Below, in pieces: positions 44,593 through 53,908 of a stretch of 64,000 bases of DNA (positions are counted from its first letter, which is position 1; each line of letters opens with the position of its first letter). The notes under the pieces are model-generated. The model saw only the letters and a program-made list of their open reading frames with translations, made no database searches and was not told the origin of the DNA. The DNA is from Muribaculaceae bacterium (GTDB lineage: Bacteria > Bacteroidota > Bacteroidia > Bacteroidales > Muribaculaceae), in assembly GCA_017505535.1 (NCBI GenBank), contig JAFVPD010000021.1, positions 52,093-116,092 of the forward strand, given 5' to 3'. Made by a program: the position numbers and the translations under genes.

Positions 44593-45534
44593 TTAATATA
44601 TTATCGGGCCGGCGGGTGCGGCTGGTTTATTTGACTCAAGGTTTTCATAGTTGGCGAGAGATTCTTTGAGACTGCTCACCATCATCGCTTTCAATTCAGG
44701 AGGATCAAGAACAGTGATTTGTGGTCCACGAGAAAGCAACTCCTGAACAAAGTCGGGAGTAATGCGCAAACGATAATAGAATATCGAGTAGGCATCATGA
44801 ATCATCTCATGCTGAGAATGATGCAACGGCAATGCTCTCAAATATTTAGCCTCTCTTGCGCTGGTTTTAATTGCGATGTGCTTCACTTCTCCTTGAGTGA
44901 ATATTATACCGAAACTATCACGTGAAAACTCTTCCACATCAAAATCTTCGGGCATTTTAAATTTAGTCGTTTCAAGAACCACATTTTTCATGCGGTCAAG
45001 AGCATAGGTTTTCAATGCATCTTCTTGCACATTGCGACCTGTTACATACCATCGTTGCTTAAAAATTTTCAGGAAATAAGGTTCTACAACAACATCATCA
45101 TTGGCGCTAAGACGCGAGAATGGTTGATAAGAAAACTTAATAGGGTGGTTTTCCTTGAGAGCATCAATAACAATTGAAAGGTACTCACGTGCCGAAGGCA
45201 CGTTTTCAAGATAAATGCGATTAGATATTTCACGCGAGTCGCTCAAAACATTACTCATCGCGGCAGAGTTTAATAGCCAATCGGTCACGCTCTCGTTGTG
45301 TTCATTTCCCTCATCTATATAGTATTCAAATGTAGAGGGATTGCATTCAATGTTTACTTTAAAAATTTCCTCAATCGCCATACGGTAATTGTAAAATGTG
45401 CGACGAGGCAACGCCTCACCATTTGAGAACGGTGAACGTTTCCAGCGCGCATTCAGTTCTTCACGGGTAATTTTTCCGTAGCGCTTGATAGTGTCAATTA
45501 GCCAAATATATCGGCTGAATAAATCTTTTGACAT
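44593..45534 (-). CDS. WYL domain transcriptional regulator
   Basis: A 313-residue HTH-WYL protein. The N-terminal 70 residues are a winged-helix-like DNA-binding part (LIDTIKRYGKITREELNARW, RRTFYNYRMAIEEIF). The WYL domain runs from about 120: HPIKFSYQPFSR, VVEPYFLKIFKQRWYVTG (the W-Y-V-T-G core) and TYALDRM. The C-terminal extension ends in a Pro-rich tail. WYL regulators sense nucleic acids or nucleotides in several defence and DNA-damage contexts. Here it stands alone next to polA, so its target is unknown. Confidence 0.9.
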   Translation of the reverse strand: MSKDLFSRYIWLIDTIKRYGKITREELNARWKRSPFSNGEALPRRTFYNYRMAIEEIFKVNIECNPSTFEYYIDEGNEHNESVTDWLLNSAAMSNVLSDSREISNRIYLENVPSAREYLSIVIDALKENHPIKFSYQPFSRLSANDDVVVEPYFLKIFKQRWYVTGRNVQEDALKTYALDRMKNVVLETTKFKMPEDFDVEEFSRDSFGIIFTQGEVKHIAIKTSAREAKYLRALPLHHSQHEMIHDAYSIFYYRLRITPDFVQELLSRGPQITVLDPPELKAMMVSSLKESLANYENLESNKPAAPAGPIIY

Positions 45535-45605
45535 TAGTTGTTAATCGTATTGGTTATGAATTATACATTTGGGATTTTCTTTTTTTGAGGGAGACGCAAG
45601 CATTT

Positions 45606-47066
45606 CTATGGCTTATCCTTGTGGCACCCTATCGAGAGCAGCCACATTCCGGCGGCTGTTATCATTGCATTTATAATGAGGAGTTCAAAACTTGTTTTAT
45701 AGCCCCACACCTTAAATAAATAATCTTGGATTACCCACGACAATGCCGGAGCTATGATACATACAACGGGGACTAATTTGTCGCGCACTTGTTTCTTGCA
45801 GAACATGCCAAACACAAACAATCCGAGTATAGGTCCATAGGTGTATGATGCCAATGTGTAAACGGCGCTTATGGCATCTTGGTCGCTCATGTAGTAGAAC
45901 ACGATGATCACGATACCCATCACTACCGACATACCCACATGAACAAATTTGCGTATCTGAGTGAGGCGTTTATCCTCAAATCGTTTTTGTCCGTCAAGAA
46001 TGTCAACTGTAAACGATGTGGTGAGCGAGGTGAGAGCCGAGCCGGCTGCCGAATAAGCTGCCGAGATGAGTCCCAACACAAACAATACTCCCACTATGAT
46101 GGGCATAGAGGCATTTGTTGCCACAAGTCCAAATATTTCGTCGGTTTTCTCAGGAAGAGCAATGTTTGACTTGTTAAGGAACAACACCAACAATGTTCCG
46201 AGAATGAGGAACAACGCAATCACAAAGAACTGCATGACGCTACTGAGAATCATATTTTTTTGTGATTCCTTCGAGTCTTTACAAGCAAGGTTGCGTTGCA
46301 TCATATCTTGGTCGAGACCGGTTGTGGCGATAACCATAAACACACCGGCAAGGAATTGTTTCCAGAAATAGGTTCCGGCCTTGGGATCATCAAAGTAAAA
46401 CACCTTTGACGACTCATGGGCTGTGATTGCATCAATCATCTCAGAGAATGAAAAACCGAGACCGCGTGCAATAAAATAGATACACAACACCACCGAAAGT
46501 ATCAGGCACACACTCTTGAGAGTATCGGTCCAGATGATTGCTTTTACACCTCCGTTTACAGTATATAACCATATCAAAGCGATTGTCACTATGACATTTA
46601 TCACAAAGGGGATTCCGAGAGGTTGAAACACAAGCGAGTTGAGCACAATACACACTACAAGGAATCTTACCGACGCACCAAGCATCTTTGAGATAAAGAA
46701 AAACCATGCTCCCGATCGATATGTTGCCACACCAAATCGTTCGCCCAAGTAGCCATATATTGACACCAAATTGCGCTTATAGAACATTGGCACCAACACA
46801 AATGCTATGAGGAAATATCCCACGATAAATCCCAAGCACATTTGCAGATAGGAGTATCCACTATTTACCACCATTCCCGGCACCGATATAAATGTCACTC
46901 CCGAAATGGCAGCTCCAATCATGGCAATAGACACTATTATCCAAGGTGTTTTGCGATTCCCTGTAAAGAATGTTGAGTTATCACTCTTGCGAGAAGCAAA
47001 AGATGAAATCAAGAACAACAATGCAAAATATCCGAGTATCGTGAAAATTACTATTACTGGTGTCAT
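45606..47066 (-). CDS. Sodium:solute symporter, probably for a cell-wall sugar
   Basis: A 486-residue SSS-family inner-membrane transporter with about 13 helices. Marks are GNRKTPWIIVSIAMIGAAIS, GLISAAYSAAGSALTSLTTSF (sodium-site region) and KAIIWTDTLKSV. It begins 13 bases after the namZ stop, so the two form an operon. NamZ releases N-acetylmuramic acid; a MurNAc transporter (MurT) has been reported in Tannerella forsythia. From this context the substrate is probably MurNAc or a MurNAc-containing fragment, but nothing in the protein itself proves it. Confidence 0.88.
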   Translation of the reverse strand: MTPVIVIFTILGYFALLFLISSFASRKSDNSTFFTGNRKTPWIIVSIAMIGAAISGVTFISVPGMVVNSGYSYLQMCLGFIVGYFLIAFVLVPMFYKRNLVSIYGYLGERFGVATYRSGAWFFFISKMLGASVRFLVVCIVLNSLVFQPLGIPFVINVIVTIALIWLYTVNGGVKAIIWTDTLKSVCLILSVVLCIYFIARGLGFSFSEMIDAITAHESSKVFYFDDPKAGTYFWKQFLAGVFMVIATTGLDQDMMQRNLACKDSKESQKNMILSSVMQFFVIALFLILGTLLVLFLNKSNIALPEKTDEIFGLVATNASMPIIVGVLFVLGLISAAYSAAGSALTSLTTSFTVDILDGQKRFEDKRLTQIRKFVHVGMSVVMGIVIIVFYYMSDQDAISAVYTLASYTYGPILGLFVFGMFCKKQVRDKLVPVVCIIAPALSWVIQDYLFKVWGYKTSFELLIINAMITAAGMWLLSIGCHKDKP

Positions 47067-47079
47067 GGTTTATCGTTTT

Positions 47080-48255
47080 TTACTCTGCGTAAAGCAGATA
47101 GGGTTTACGTTGTTTTTTAAATTTCTCTACATCATCGGCCCATGTGGCTTTGATTTCAGCGGCAGTGGCTCCTTGCTCAATCATTGTGCGTATGTTGCCA
47201 TCACCTATCAATTTTTCAAAGAAGCTGCGGAAAAACTTGTCGGTGGGCATTTTGATGTTGTGATATGCATCAAGCAGATATTCAAGATTTATACCCGCTG
47301 CTATAATATCTTCATCATCAAGGTTGCGCAAGTCTCTTCCATAGCATTTCTTGTTGAGTTGCGGAGGGTTTTTAGCGCCATCGACACTGCGTGGAGTGAA
47401 CGAAAAGTCACAGCCGGTCATGGCCGGGTGACCATATATTTTGAATGGGCTATCGGTTCCTCGACCGAGGCTCACAGGGGTCGCTTCAAAGTAGCATGTT
47501 GAAGCATAGAGATATATCGCCTTCATGTCTCTCAAATTGGGTGATGGAGCTATGGGCAACACATATCGGCTTTGATGGGTATAACCTTTGCAAGGAATCA
47601 CCGTCAATGGCACTTTTTTGCCATCTTTTAACCAACCTTCGCCATTGGCCATCAACGCTATTTCGCCCATTGTCAAGCCATGCACTACGGTCAAAGGCAA
47701 ACGACCTACCCCCGATTCATATTTCATATCAAGGATTGGCCCATCGACATACATGCCATTGGGATTGGGACGGTCGAGCACCATGAACTCTTTTCCATAG
47801 GTGATGGCAGCGTTCATCAAATCGGCCATTGTACAATAATAGGTATAATAGCGTAGCCCCACGTCTTGTATATCCACTACGATGATGTCAATATTTTTCA
47901 TCACCGATGCAGCCGGCATACGTTTCTTTCCGTCATAGAGCGAGGCAATGGGTATTCCTGTTTTTGAATCGACCGAACTACTCACATGCTCTCCGGCATC
48001 GGCTTTTCCTCTAAATCCATGCTCGGGAGAGAATATCGTAGTGACATTGAGCCCGTGCTCAATCATAATGTCAAGAGTGTGTTTATCTCCCACCATACCG
48101 GTGTGATTTGACAACAGGGCAATTTTTTTACCCTTAAGCTGGGGCACATACTCATCGGTTTGTGCAGCGCCCACAATGATCTCTTCGGCAAATGTGCTAT
48201 ATGTGCCCATCATGAGCATCAATAGCATAGCCACTATTCTTTGTAGGTATTTCAT
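47080..48255 (-). CDS. namZ: Exo-beta-N-acetylmuramidase NamZ-like (DUF1343)
   Basis: A 391-residue exported enzyme (signal MKYLQRIVAMLLMLMMGTYSTFA). The DUF1343/NamZ family removes terminal MurNAc from peptidoglycan fragments. Family blocks are LKGKKIALLSNHTGM, TTIFSPEHGFRG, DAGEHVSSSVDSKTGIPIASLYG-like, IIVVDIQDVGLRYYTYYCTM and the MVLDRPNPNG site. The conserved SFTP and SPNLR segments follow. It is first in a two-gene operon with the symporter, which fits salvage of the released sugar. No murK or murQ gene is in the window. Confidence 0.92.
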   Translation of the reverse strand: MKYLQRIVAMLLMLMMGTYSTFAEEIIVGAAQTDEYVPQLKGKKIALLSNHTGMVGDKHTLDIMIEHGLNVTTIFSPEHGFRGKADAGEHVSSSVDSKTGIPIASLYDGKKRMPAASVMKNIDIIVVDIQDVGLRYYTYYCTMADLMNAAITYGKEFMVLDRPNPNGMYVDGPILDMKYESGVGRLPLTVVHGLTMGEIALMANGEGWLKDGKKVPLTVIPCKGYTHQSRYVLPIAPSPNLRDMKAIYLYASTCYFEATPVSLGRGTDSPFKIYGHPAMTGCDFSFTPRSVDGAKNPPQLNKKCYGRDLRNLDDEDIIAAGINLEYLLDAYHNIKMPTDKFFRSFFEKLIGDGNIRTMIEQGATAAEIKATWADDVEKFKKQRKPYLLYAE

Positions 48256-48498
48256 TAAATGCTAATTATATTCAACCATCTTTTTGATAATACTTTTGAA
48301 CAAGTCGCATCTTGACGAGCAATTATGCCAATATTTTTTATGGGCCGTAGCTCACCAAAATCCGATTCTATTCTTTTTCAAAATTATCAACTCGTAAAGG
48401 TATATCAAATTGCGATTATGAGTATTTAATTTTTGTATTTAAATATTAATTTAGACTAATTTTATACGTTTTTTACATTCTATCCTACCAAAAATTGG

Positions 48499-49782
48499 TC
48501 ACTTACGAACCTTAGATGCCAACATTCGATGCCCAATGCGACAATATAGGCATTTGTGGGTCTCGCAATACTGTCGTCGCAGTTCAATAAGAGCTTGAGT
48601 TGCAAATGCATTTTGGCTCTTAATCCCGGCACGTGAAAACATCTCTATTATCGAGTTTTTCTCAGGTGGTATTGCTTGCAACAAAGTGATAGCATGGTCA
48701 CACAAATCATTATCTTTGCACGACATTGCATGGGCATAGATGAGCGGAGCAACGGCATTTATCAACAATATGTTTATTGAGGCGTCACTTATGGCCCGTT
48801 GAGACGTTGACGACTGAGGACCAAACGTGTAATGACAACTCCAATATCCCGAAAGCCTGACATCAAACAATTCATGAGCATTTTCAATCGTAGTGACCTG
48901 CTTGATGCGCCACATCATGTTAAATCCTCCATGAATCATTGCGGCAAGTAATGCTATGCGGCGATGAGGGAAATTGGCCGGGCGCATTCGGGCCATCTTC
49001 CAACCAAGGGCCGAGGGGCGACGCAACGAAAATTTATTAGCGAGGAATTGATATTCCGTAACAAGACTTGACAAATAGGCATCGCCGATTGCATTCACAT
49101 TATCCAGCAATCCCGACTGTCCAAAAAGCAATGCCTCAATACTCAATAGCGAGTCGCTGTGTTTTCTCATAAACCTCAGAGGCATACTCGCAGCAAGACG
49201 CTCAAAGGCATCGCCGTTAATTCCAAATCCCAAGCAACGAGCTATTGTGATGTAACACACCTCTTCCCAATCGCCATGATAGGTCTCAAGCAAACCATTG
49301 ATGCGTTCCACCTTATTATATAAGCGCTCATGGGCAAGTGCTCCCAACCAATCCGACACATAAATCTGAGGCAACGTTGCAATCTCTTCGCTACATGGCA
49401 GTTCGGAATGGGAATTTCCCACCAGATGCTGATAGCGTTCATGAAACTCGGGCGAACAAGGCATGCGCAACTGAGGTATCAACTGCCCGTTTTTGCGATA
49501 TATTGGTGCATCATCTTTATCAACCACATGCAGAATCACAGAATCGTAGGCCGCATCTTGGTCGTGATGATGTCTAAACCAATCACTCGCCTTATAATGT
49601 ATCTCGACATTTCCGGCCCACGTTTCCCCATCGAGTTTAATCTTAGCATTGAAAAAGTCGGGGCCGGCATCGGTATTGAGCCTCCCGGGATCAATCACCT
49701 GAACAACACGACCATCGGTGGTGCGCATATCCTGTTGCGTCCACAATCGATGTTGCCACACATATTGCATCAGTTTTTCCAT
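48499..49782 (-). CDS. DUF2851 family protein
   Basis: A 427-residue protein common in Bacteroidetes, without known function. Recognisable blocks are MQYVWQHRLW, VVQVIDPGRLNTDAGPDFFN (residues 28-47), GNVEIHYKASDWFRHHHDQD and SVILHVVDKDD. The C-terminus has a zinc-knuckle-like cluster (C-x4-K-C-x2-C). The beginning, with its Asp/Asn-Ala-x-Ile pattern and Glu-x-His, looks like a hydrolase or nuclease active site. No signal peptide. It is a single gene; upstream 49783-50069 and downstream 48256-48498 hold no further genes. Confidence 0.85.
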   Translation of the reverse strand: MEKLMQYVWQHRLWTQQDMRTTDGRVVQVIDPGRLNTDAGPDFFNAKIKLDGETWAGNVEIHYKASDWFRHHHDQDAAYDSVILHVVDKDDAPIYRKNGQLIPQLRMPCSPEFHERYQHLVGNSHSELPCSEEIATLPQIYVSDWLGALAHERLYNKVERINGLLETYHGDWEEVCYITIARCLGFGINGDAFERLAASMPLRFMRKHSDSLLSIEALLFGQSGLLDNVNAIGDAYLSSLVTEYQFLANKFSLRRPSALGWKMARMRPANFPHRRIALLAAMIHGGFNMMWRIKQVTTIENAHELFDVRLSGYWSCHYTFGPQSSTSQRAISDASINILLINAVAPLIYAHAMSCKDNDLCDHAITLLQAIPPEKNSIIEMFSRAGIKSQNAFATQALIELRRQYCETHKCLYCRIGHRMLASKVRK

Positions 49783-50069
49783 CTTTGCAGCGTTTAATCC
49801 ATTTAGACGACTTGTGATTGACTTCTCGGGTTGAAAGATTTATACTCCTCGCAAATTTAATCATAAAAATTGAAAATCTATCCTACATACCATCGCAAAC
49901 AAAAACAAAAAAATAAATTCACATCAATCTTTCTGATTAGATGTACTGTAAAAATTTGTCAGTATTGCAACATTTCATTAATTTTGCGTAAATTCTGTTA
50001 TTTGCTACGACAGAAAATCCACCAATGTATTAGACATATTAAAACAATTTAAAATTAAAAGCTTCGCAC

Positions 50070-51068
50070 ATGGAAAACGAAAATAACGGCACAAACGACG
50101 TACAAAAAAAATCTAAACAGAAGATTATTATAGTTTGCATAATACTCGGGTTAATATTTATTACGTTAGTCCTACTAGGTACATGTAGAGGGTCAGACAA
50201 AGAATCCTCTGATCAGCCTGTCAACGTAGAGTTTACAGAGAATGAATATGAAACACTAATACCAATTTATATCGGCGGGATTGAATTCAATTGTATCATA
50301 GATGAGGACTTCGGTTCTTTTATAATATCATCTGAAATTATTGAGAGAATAAAGAGGCAAACAACTATTAACATTGAATATATTGACGAGTATTGTGCGT
50401 TAATCGGGCCTATATACATAGGCGGATGCAAAATCGATAATATTAAAACTGAAATAGATTATTCTGGGAGTGTAGATATTTGCTTGGATATAAACTATTT
50501 AGCAGAATACATTAAAGGAGCGTATATTGATTGGACAAATCAATGTATAGTTTTCCCCTCTACATATATTAAAGATAGTTATGATGGCAATAGCAATAAA
50601 GTTTTTCTTTATATACTTCTTGTCGTATATTTAATAGCAATGGCATCATATTTTATTGCCATATTTGGGATGCAAAAACAAGTAGTTATTACCACAAATA
50701 TATTTGATAAAATTTTATTGATCGGTAGCGCTATATTATTGTTCTTAAGCGCGTTTCAAAGTCCTAACTCAGAGCCTAATCAGTTTTTTTCGATAGTGAC
50801 ATATTCGGGATTGGGATTATTTATAGTTTCAGTAATTCTATCAGTTTTAGCAAATTTACCTAGCGCATTATTCATTACGTTGTCAATATTAGCCAAATTA
50901 TTTATAGTATTGTCGATGATTGTAGGTTTATTTATATTGTTAATAATACTTATTTTCATGTTGATTATCTTTTTTGTGAATAGGTCTTCAGATGACGATA
51001 ACGATGGTTGGACTGTTGTAGGATTTGATGATTCATTGAATGCTTTAATTGGCTATAAGAAGATATAA
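50070..51068 (+). CDS. Membrane protein with an N-terminal degenerate retropepsin-like domain
   Basis: A 332-residue protein I cannot assign to a named family. A TM helix (19-37) is followed by an extracytoplasmic domain (about 55-170). That domain reads like a clan AA (retropepsin-like) fold: LIPIYIGGIEFNCIIDEDFGSFIIS, a second GPIYIGGCKIDNIKTEI copy, then LDINYL and a closing beta strand. In active members the first motif is Asp-Thr-Gly-Ala; here it is Asp78-Glu-Asp-Phe-Gly, so the enzyme may be inactive. Several TM helices follow (about 185-305) with a short hydrophilic tail. The gene is markedly AT-rich compared with its flanks and ends next to a tRNA gene, so it may have been acquired horizontally. 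Confidence 0.68.
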   Translation: MENENNGTNDVQKKSKQKIIIVCIILGLIFITLVLLGTCRGSDKESSDQPVNVEFTENEYETLIPIYIGGIEFNCIIDEDFGSFIISSEIIERIKRQTTINIEYIDEYCALIGPIYIGGCKIDNIKTEIDYSGSVDICLDINYLAEYIKGAYIDWTNQCIVFPSTYIKDSYDGNSNKVFLYILLVVYLIAMASYFIAIFGMQKQVVITTNIFDKILLIGSAILLFLSAFQSPNSEPNQFFSIVTYSGLGLFIVSVILSVLANLPSALFITLSILAKLFIVLSMIVGLFILLIILIFMLIIFFVNRSSDDDNDGWTVVGFDDSLNALIGYKKI

Positions 51069-51221
51069 TAGGCGCCAATCTATTCAATTATTCAGGGCTC
51101 AGGAGTTTATGGTGTTAAGGTTAATCTCACAAGAAAATACCGGGAATCGCCTTTTATTTCGGCGGGGAAAATGAAAAAGATGAAGAAATTTTGAAGAAAA
51201 ACGCATTTTTTTTGAAAAATA

Positions 51222-51253
51222 TTTGCACAAATAAAAAACTCGTTGTACCTTTG
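51222..51253 (+). promoter_or_regulatory. tRNA-Asp promoter
   Basis: TTTG (51222-51225), 20 bases containing AAAAAACTCG, TACCTTTG (51246-51253), then CATCGCA. Nearly identical to the tRNA-Leu promoter at 55884-55915. Confidence 0.85.
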
Positions 51254-51294
51254 CATCGCAAAACGGAAATAAGCCGTAGTGCAAGACTCAAATT

Positions 51295-51368
51295 GGTGTG
51301 GTAGTTCAGCTGGTTAGAATACCTGCCTGTCACGCAGGGGGTCGCGGGTTCGAGTCCCGTCCATACCG
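51295..51368 (+). tRNA. tRNA-Asp (anticodon GTC)
   Basis: Cloverleaf: acceptor GGTGTGG / CCATACC, D arm AGTTCAGCTGGTTAGAAT, anticodon stem CCTGC/GCAGG with loop CTGTCAC (anticodon GTC), T arm CGGGTTCGAGTCCCG, discriminator G. CCA not encoded. Confidence 0.96.
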
Positions 51369-51381
51369 CTGAGGAGAGAGG

Positions 51382-51425
51382 AGAGTGAGTAATAGTTATT
51401 TTATAACGTTATTCACTCTTTTTTT
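51382..51425 (+). terminator. tRNA-Asp terminator
   Basis: AGAGTGA-x-TAAT... / ...TTA-TCACTCT stem followed by TTTTTTT, starting 13 bases after the tRNA. Confidence 0.8.
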
Positions 51426-51522
51426 GTGCCCTATCGTTTCATTTGAATAGACTCTGCGTAGCATTATATCAAGAGAATGTAGTAAATTTGCAGAGTGAAA
51501 CCACTAAACAAGCATAGTCACA

Positions 51523-52776
51523 ATGAACCGCAAAGATTTTGAGATAATGGCCCCTGTTGGGAGCTACGAGTCACTACACGCTGCAATCCAAGCCGGCGCC
51601 GATGCTATTTACTTTGGAGTCGAAGGGCTCAATATGCGCGCCCGCTCATCGGTGAACTTCACCCTTGACGACCTTCACAACATCGCTCAAATATGCGCCC
51701 AAAACGGTGTGAAGTCTTATCTCACTGTCAACACCATCATCTACAACGAGGATATCCAGGCGTGCCATGCCATAATTGATGCCGTCAAGCAAGCCGGCAT
51801 CTCGGCTATCATTGCGTCGGACATCGCTGCCATCTCCTATGCTCGCTCAATCGGCGTAGAGGTGCACATCTCTACTCAACTCAATGTATCTAACATTGAA
51901 GCGGTGAAATTTTATGCACAATTTGCCGACGTGGTGGTGCTCGCACGCGAACTCAATCTCGACCAAGTGCGCCAAATCTACGACGCAATCGAGAAGGAGG
52001 ACATCAGAGGTCCGCATGGCGAAAAAGTGCGCATCGAAATGTTCTGCCACGGAGCACTGTGCATGGCCGTTTCGGGCAAATGCTACCTCAGCCTACACGA
52101 AATGAATTCCTCGGCCAATCGTGGAGCTTGTACACAAATATGCCGTCGTTCCTATACTGTGCGCGACCGAGAAACCGGCGACGAACTCGACATTGAAAAC
52201 AAATACATCATGTCGCCCAAGGACCTCAAAACAATACATTTCCTCAACAAAGTGATTGATGCCGGTGTGAGAGTGCTCAAAATCGAGGGACGTGCCCGTG
52301 GTCCAGAATATGTAAAAATCTCGGTCCAATGTTATAGCGAAGCGATTGATGCTTGCTGCAATGGCACATTCACTCCTGAAAAGATTGCCGACTGGGATAG
52401 TCGATTGGTAAAAATATTTAATCGTGGTTTCTGGAACGGATACTATCTCGGACAACGCCTCGGCGAGTGGTCGGAAAAATATGGCTCATCGGCTACACGT
52501 GTTAAGACCTACGCAGCCAAAGGTGTGCGCTACTTCTCCAATATAGGTGTTGCCGAATTCTTAATGGAAAGCGGAGAACTACACGTGGGCGATGAAATTA
52601 TCATCACAGGCCCCACCACAGGAGCAATCATACTCACTCTTGATGAGATACGCGTAGATCTCAAGCCGGTTGAAAAAGCCGTCAAAGGCGACCGTTTTTC
52701 AATCAAAGTGCCGCAAAAAATACGCCCCAGCGACCGCCTATACCGTTGGCAAGAAACCAACATCAAGCCCCAATAA
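51523..52776 (+). CDS. U32 family peptidase-like tRNA hydroxylation protein (TrhP/YegQ-like)
   Basis: A 417-residue U32 family protein. Family marks are IMAPVGSYESLHAAIQAGAD, YFGVEGLNMRARS, IEMFCHGALCMAVSGKCYLS, SANRGACTQICRRSY and CR-type Cys positions. Proteins of this group (TrhP/YegQ) hydroxylate uridine-34 of tRNAs with a prephenate-derived cofactor; others are called peptidases, and RlhA acts on rRNA. The four conserved Cys are present (positions near 172-213), as in the modification enzymes. It has the YegQ-type length. Terminal gene between tRNA-Asp and the dehydrogenase operon. The exact RNA target is inferred only from the family. Confidence 0.88.
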   Translation: MNRKDFEIMAPVGSYESLHAAIQAGADAIYFGVEGLNMRARSSVNFTLDDLHNIAQICAQNGVKSYLTVNTIIYNEDIQACHAIIDAVKQAGISAIIASDIAAISYARSIGVEVHISTQLNVSNIEAVKFYAQFADVVVLARELNLDQVRQIYDAIEKEDIRGPHGEKVRIEMFCHGALCMAVSGKCYLSLHEMNSSANRGACTQICRRSYTVRDRETGDELDIENKYIMSPKDLKTIHFLNKVIDAGVRVLKIEGRARGPEYVKISVQCYSEAIDACCNGTFTPEKIADWDSRLVKIFNRGFWNGYYLGQRLGEWSEKYGSSATRVKTYAAKGVRYFSNIGVAEFLMESGELHVGDEIIITGPTTGAIILTLDEIRVDLKPVEKAVKGDRFSIKVPQKIRPSDRLYRWQETNIKPQ

Positions 52777-52870
52777 GAATCTATCTGGGGGGTGGCTCTG
52801 ATTTTTTGTTGTCAAGATATATGTCTTATCTTGCCCAACAAAGTTTTAGTCGTTTAGGCTCATTTCCGGC

Positions 52871-53908
52871 CTAATCATTTACTATCGCGACTTTTATCAC
52901 CCCATTCAATTTATTTTCAAAAATTCGATAGGCGTCCTCGATCTCACTCAACGGAAAACGATGTGTAATGAGTGGCGTGGTGTCAATCTTTCCGGCTTCA
53001 ATCAAGCGAAGGACTTCCTCGCAATCACAACCATCTACTCCACCGGTCTTGAACGTAAGATTCTTGCCATACATGTCGGGCAAAGGAAGAACCTGTGGTT
53101 GATCATAGAGAGCTACCACCGTTACGATTGCATTCGGCCGGGCACATTCCCATGCCAAACGGAAGGTATCATCGCCTCCGGCCACTTCAAGCACTCTATC
53201 AGCTCCTCCGTGGTCGCTATGTGCCAAGACAAACGCCTTACACTCCTCGGGCGTGGTGAGCAACACTTCGGGGTAATGCTTTTGCACGAAGCGACGTCTT
53301 TCTTCCGACTTCTCACACACAATGATGCGTTTCGGTTGTTTCAACATCACGCAAAGAAGAGTGCAGATACCAGTCGGTCCCGCTCCTATAATCAGTACGG
53401 TATCGTCTTCGGTAATCTCGGAAATACGAGCAGCCCAAAATCCTGTGGCCAACACATCGCCAACAAACAAAGCCTGTTCATCGCTTACACTATTGGGAAT
53501 GCGGTTCAGTCCATGATTGGCAAGCGGCACACGAATGTATTCGGTCTGTCCGCCATCAATGCGACAGCCCAAAGCCCAACCTCCATTGGGGTCGGTACAG
53601 TTGTTAACGTAGCCATTCTTGCAGAAGAAGCACTCTCCGCAGAAGGTCTCAACGTTTACTGTCACTCTATCTCCTGGCTTTACATTGGAGACCTCTGCTC
53701 CCACTTCTTCCACCACACCCACCATTTCGTGGCCTACGGTAATGCCCGGAACAGCACGAGGCACACTCCCATGTTTGATATGCAGGTCGCTGGTGCATAT
53801 GCTACTCATCGTTACACGAACAAGGGCATCGGTAGGTTCTAAGAGGATAGGCTTTGGTTTCTCCACCAAAGCAAACGTTCCTTTTTTAATATATGTGTAA
53901 GCTTTCAT
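52871..53908 (-). CDS. Zinc-dependent medium-chain alcohol dehydrogenase
   Basis: A 345-residue MDR-family enzyme. Catalytic-zinc residues are Cys38 (SICTSDLHIKHG) and the GHEMVG motif (about 59-64). The structural zinc site C-x2-C-x2-C-x7-C is in ETFCGECFFCKNGYVNNC. The NAD loop is LIIGAGPTGICTLL. The substrate is unknown; the group includes alcohol, polyol and threonine dehydrogenases. Its ATG overlaps the stop of the nucleotidyltransferase by four bases (ATGA), so the two are co-translated, an odd pairing that the sequence does not explain. Confidence 0.9.
   Translation of the reverse strand: MKAYTYIKKGTFALVEKPKPILLEPTDALVRVTMSSICTSDLHIKHGSVPRAVPGITVGHEMVGVVEEVGAEVSNVKPGDRVTVNVETFCGECFFCKNGYVNNCTDPNGGWALGCRIDGGQTEYIRVPLANHGLNRIPNSVSDEQALFVGDVLATGFWAARISEITEDDTVLIIGAGPTGICTLLCVMLKQPKRIIVCEKSEERRRFVQKHYPEVLLTTPEECKAFVLAHSDHGGADRVLEVAGGDDTFRLAWECARPNAIVTVVALYDQPQVLPLPDMYGKNLTFKTGGVDGCDCEEVLRLIEAGKIDTTPLITHRFPLSEIEDAYRIFENKLNGVIKVAIVND

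Noticed and set aside
51099..51284. 61-residue minus-strand frame before tRNA-Asp
   Set aside because: It overlaps the tRNA-Asp promoter and is rich in Phe/Lys/Arg by AT bias; no protein evidence.
52961..53842. 293-residue open frame opposite the alcohol dehydrogenase
   Set aside because: It is antisense to a clear dehydrogenase with all zinc motifs, has no recognisable motif and an unnatural composition; a shadow of the real gene.
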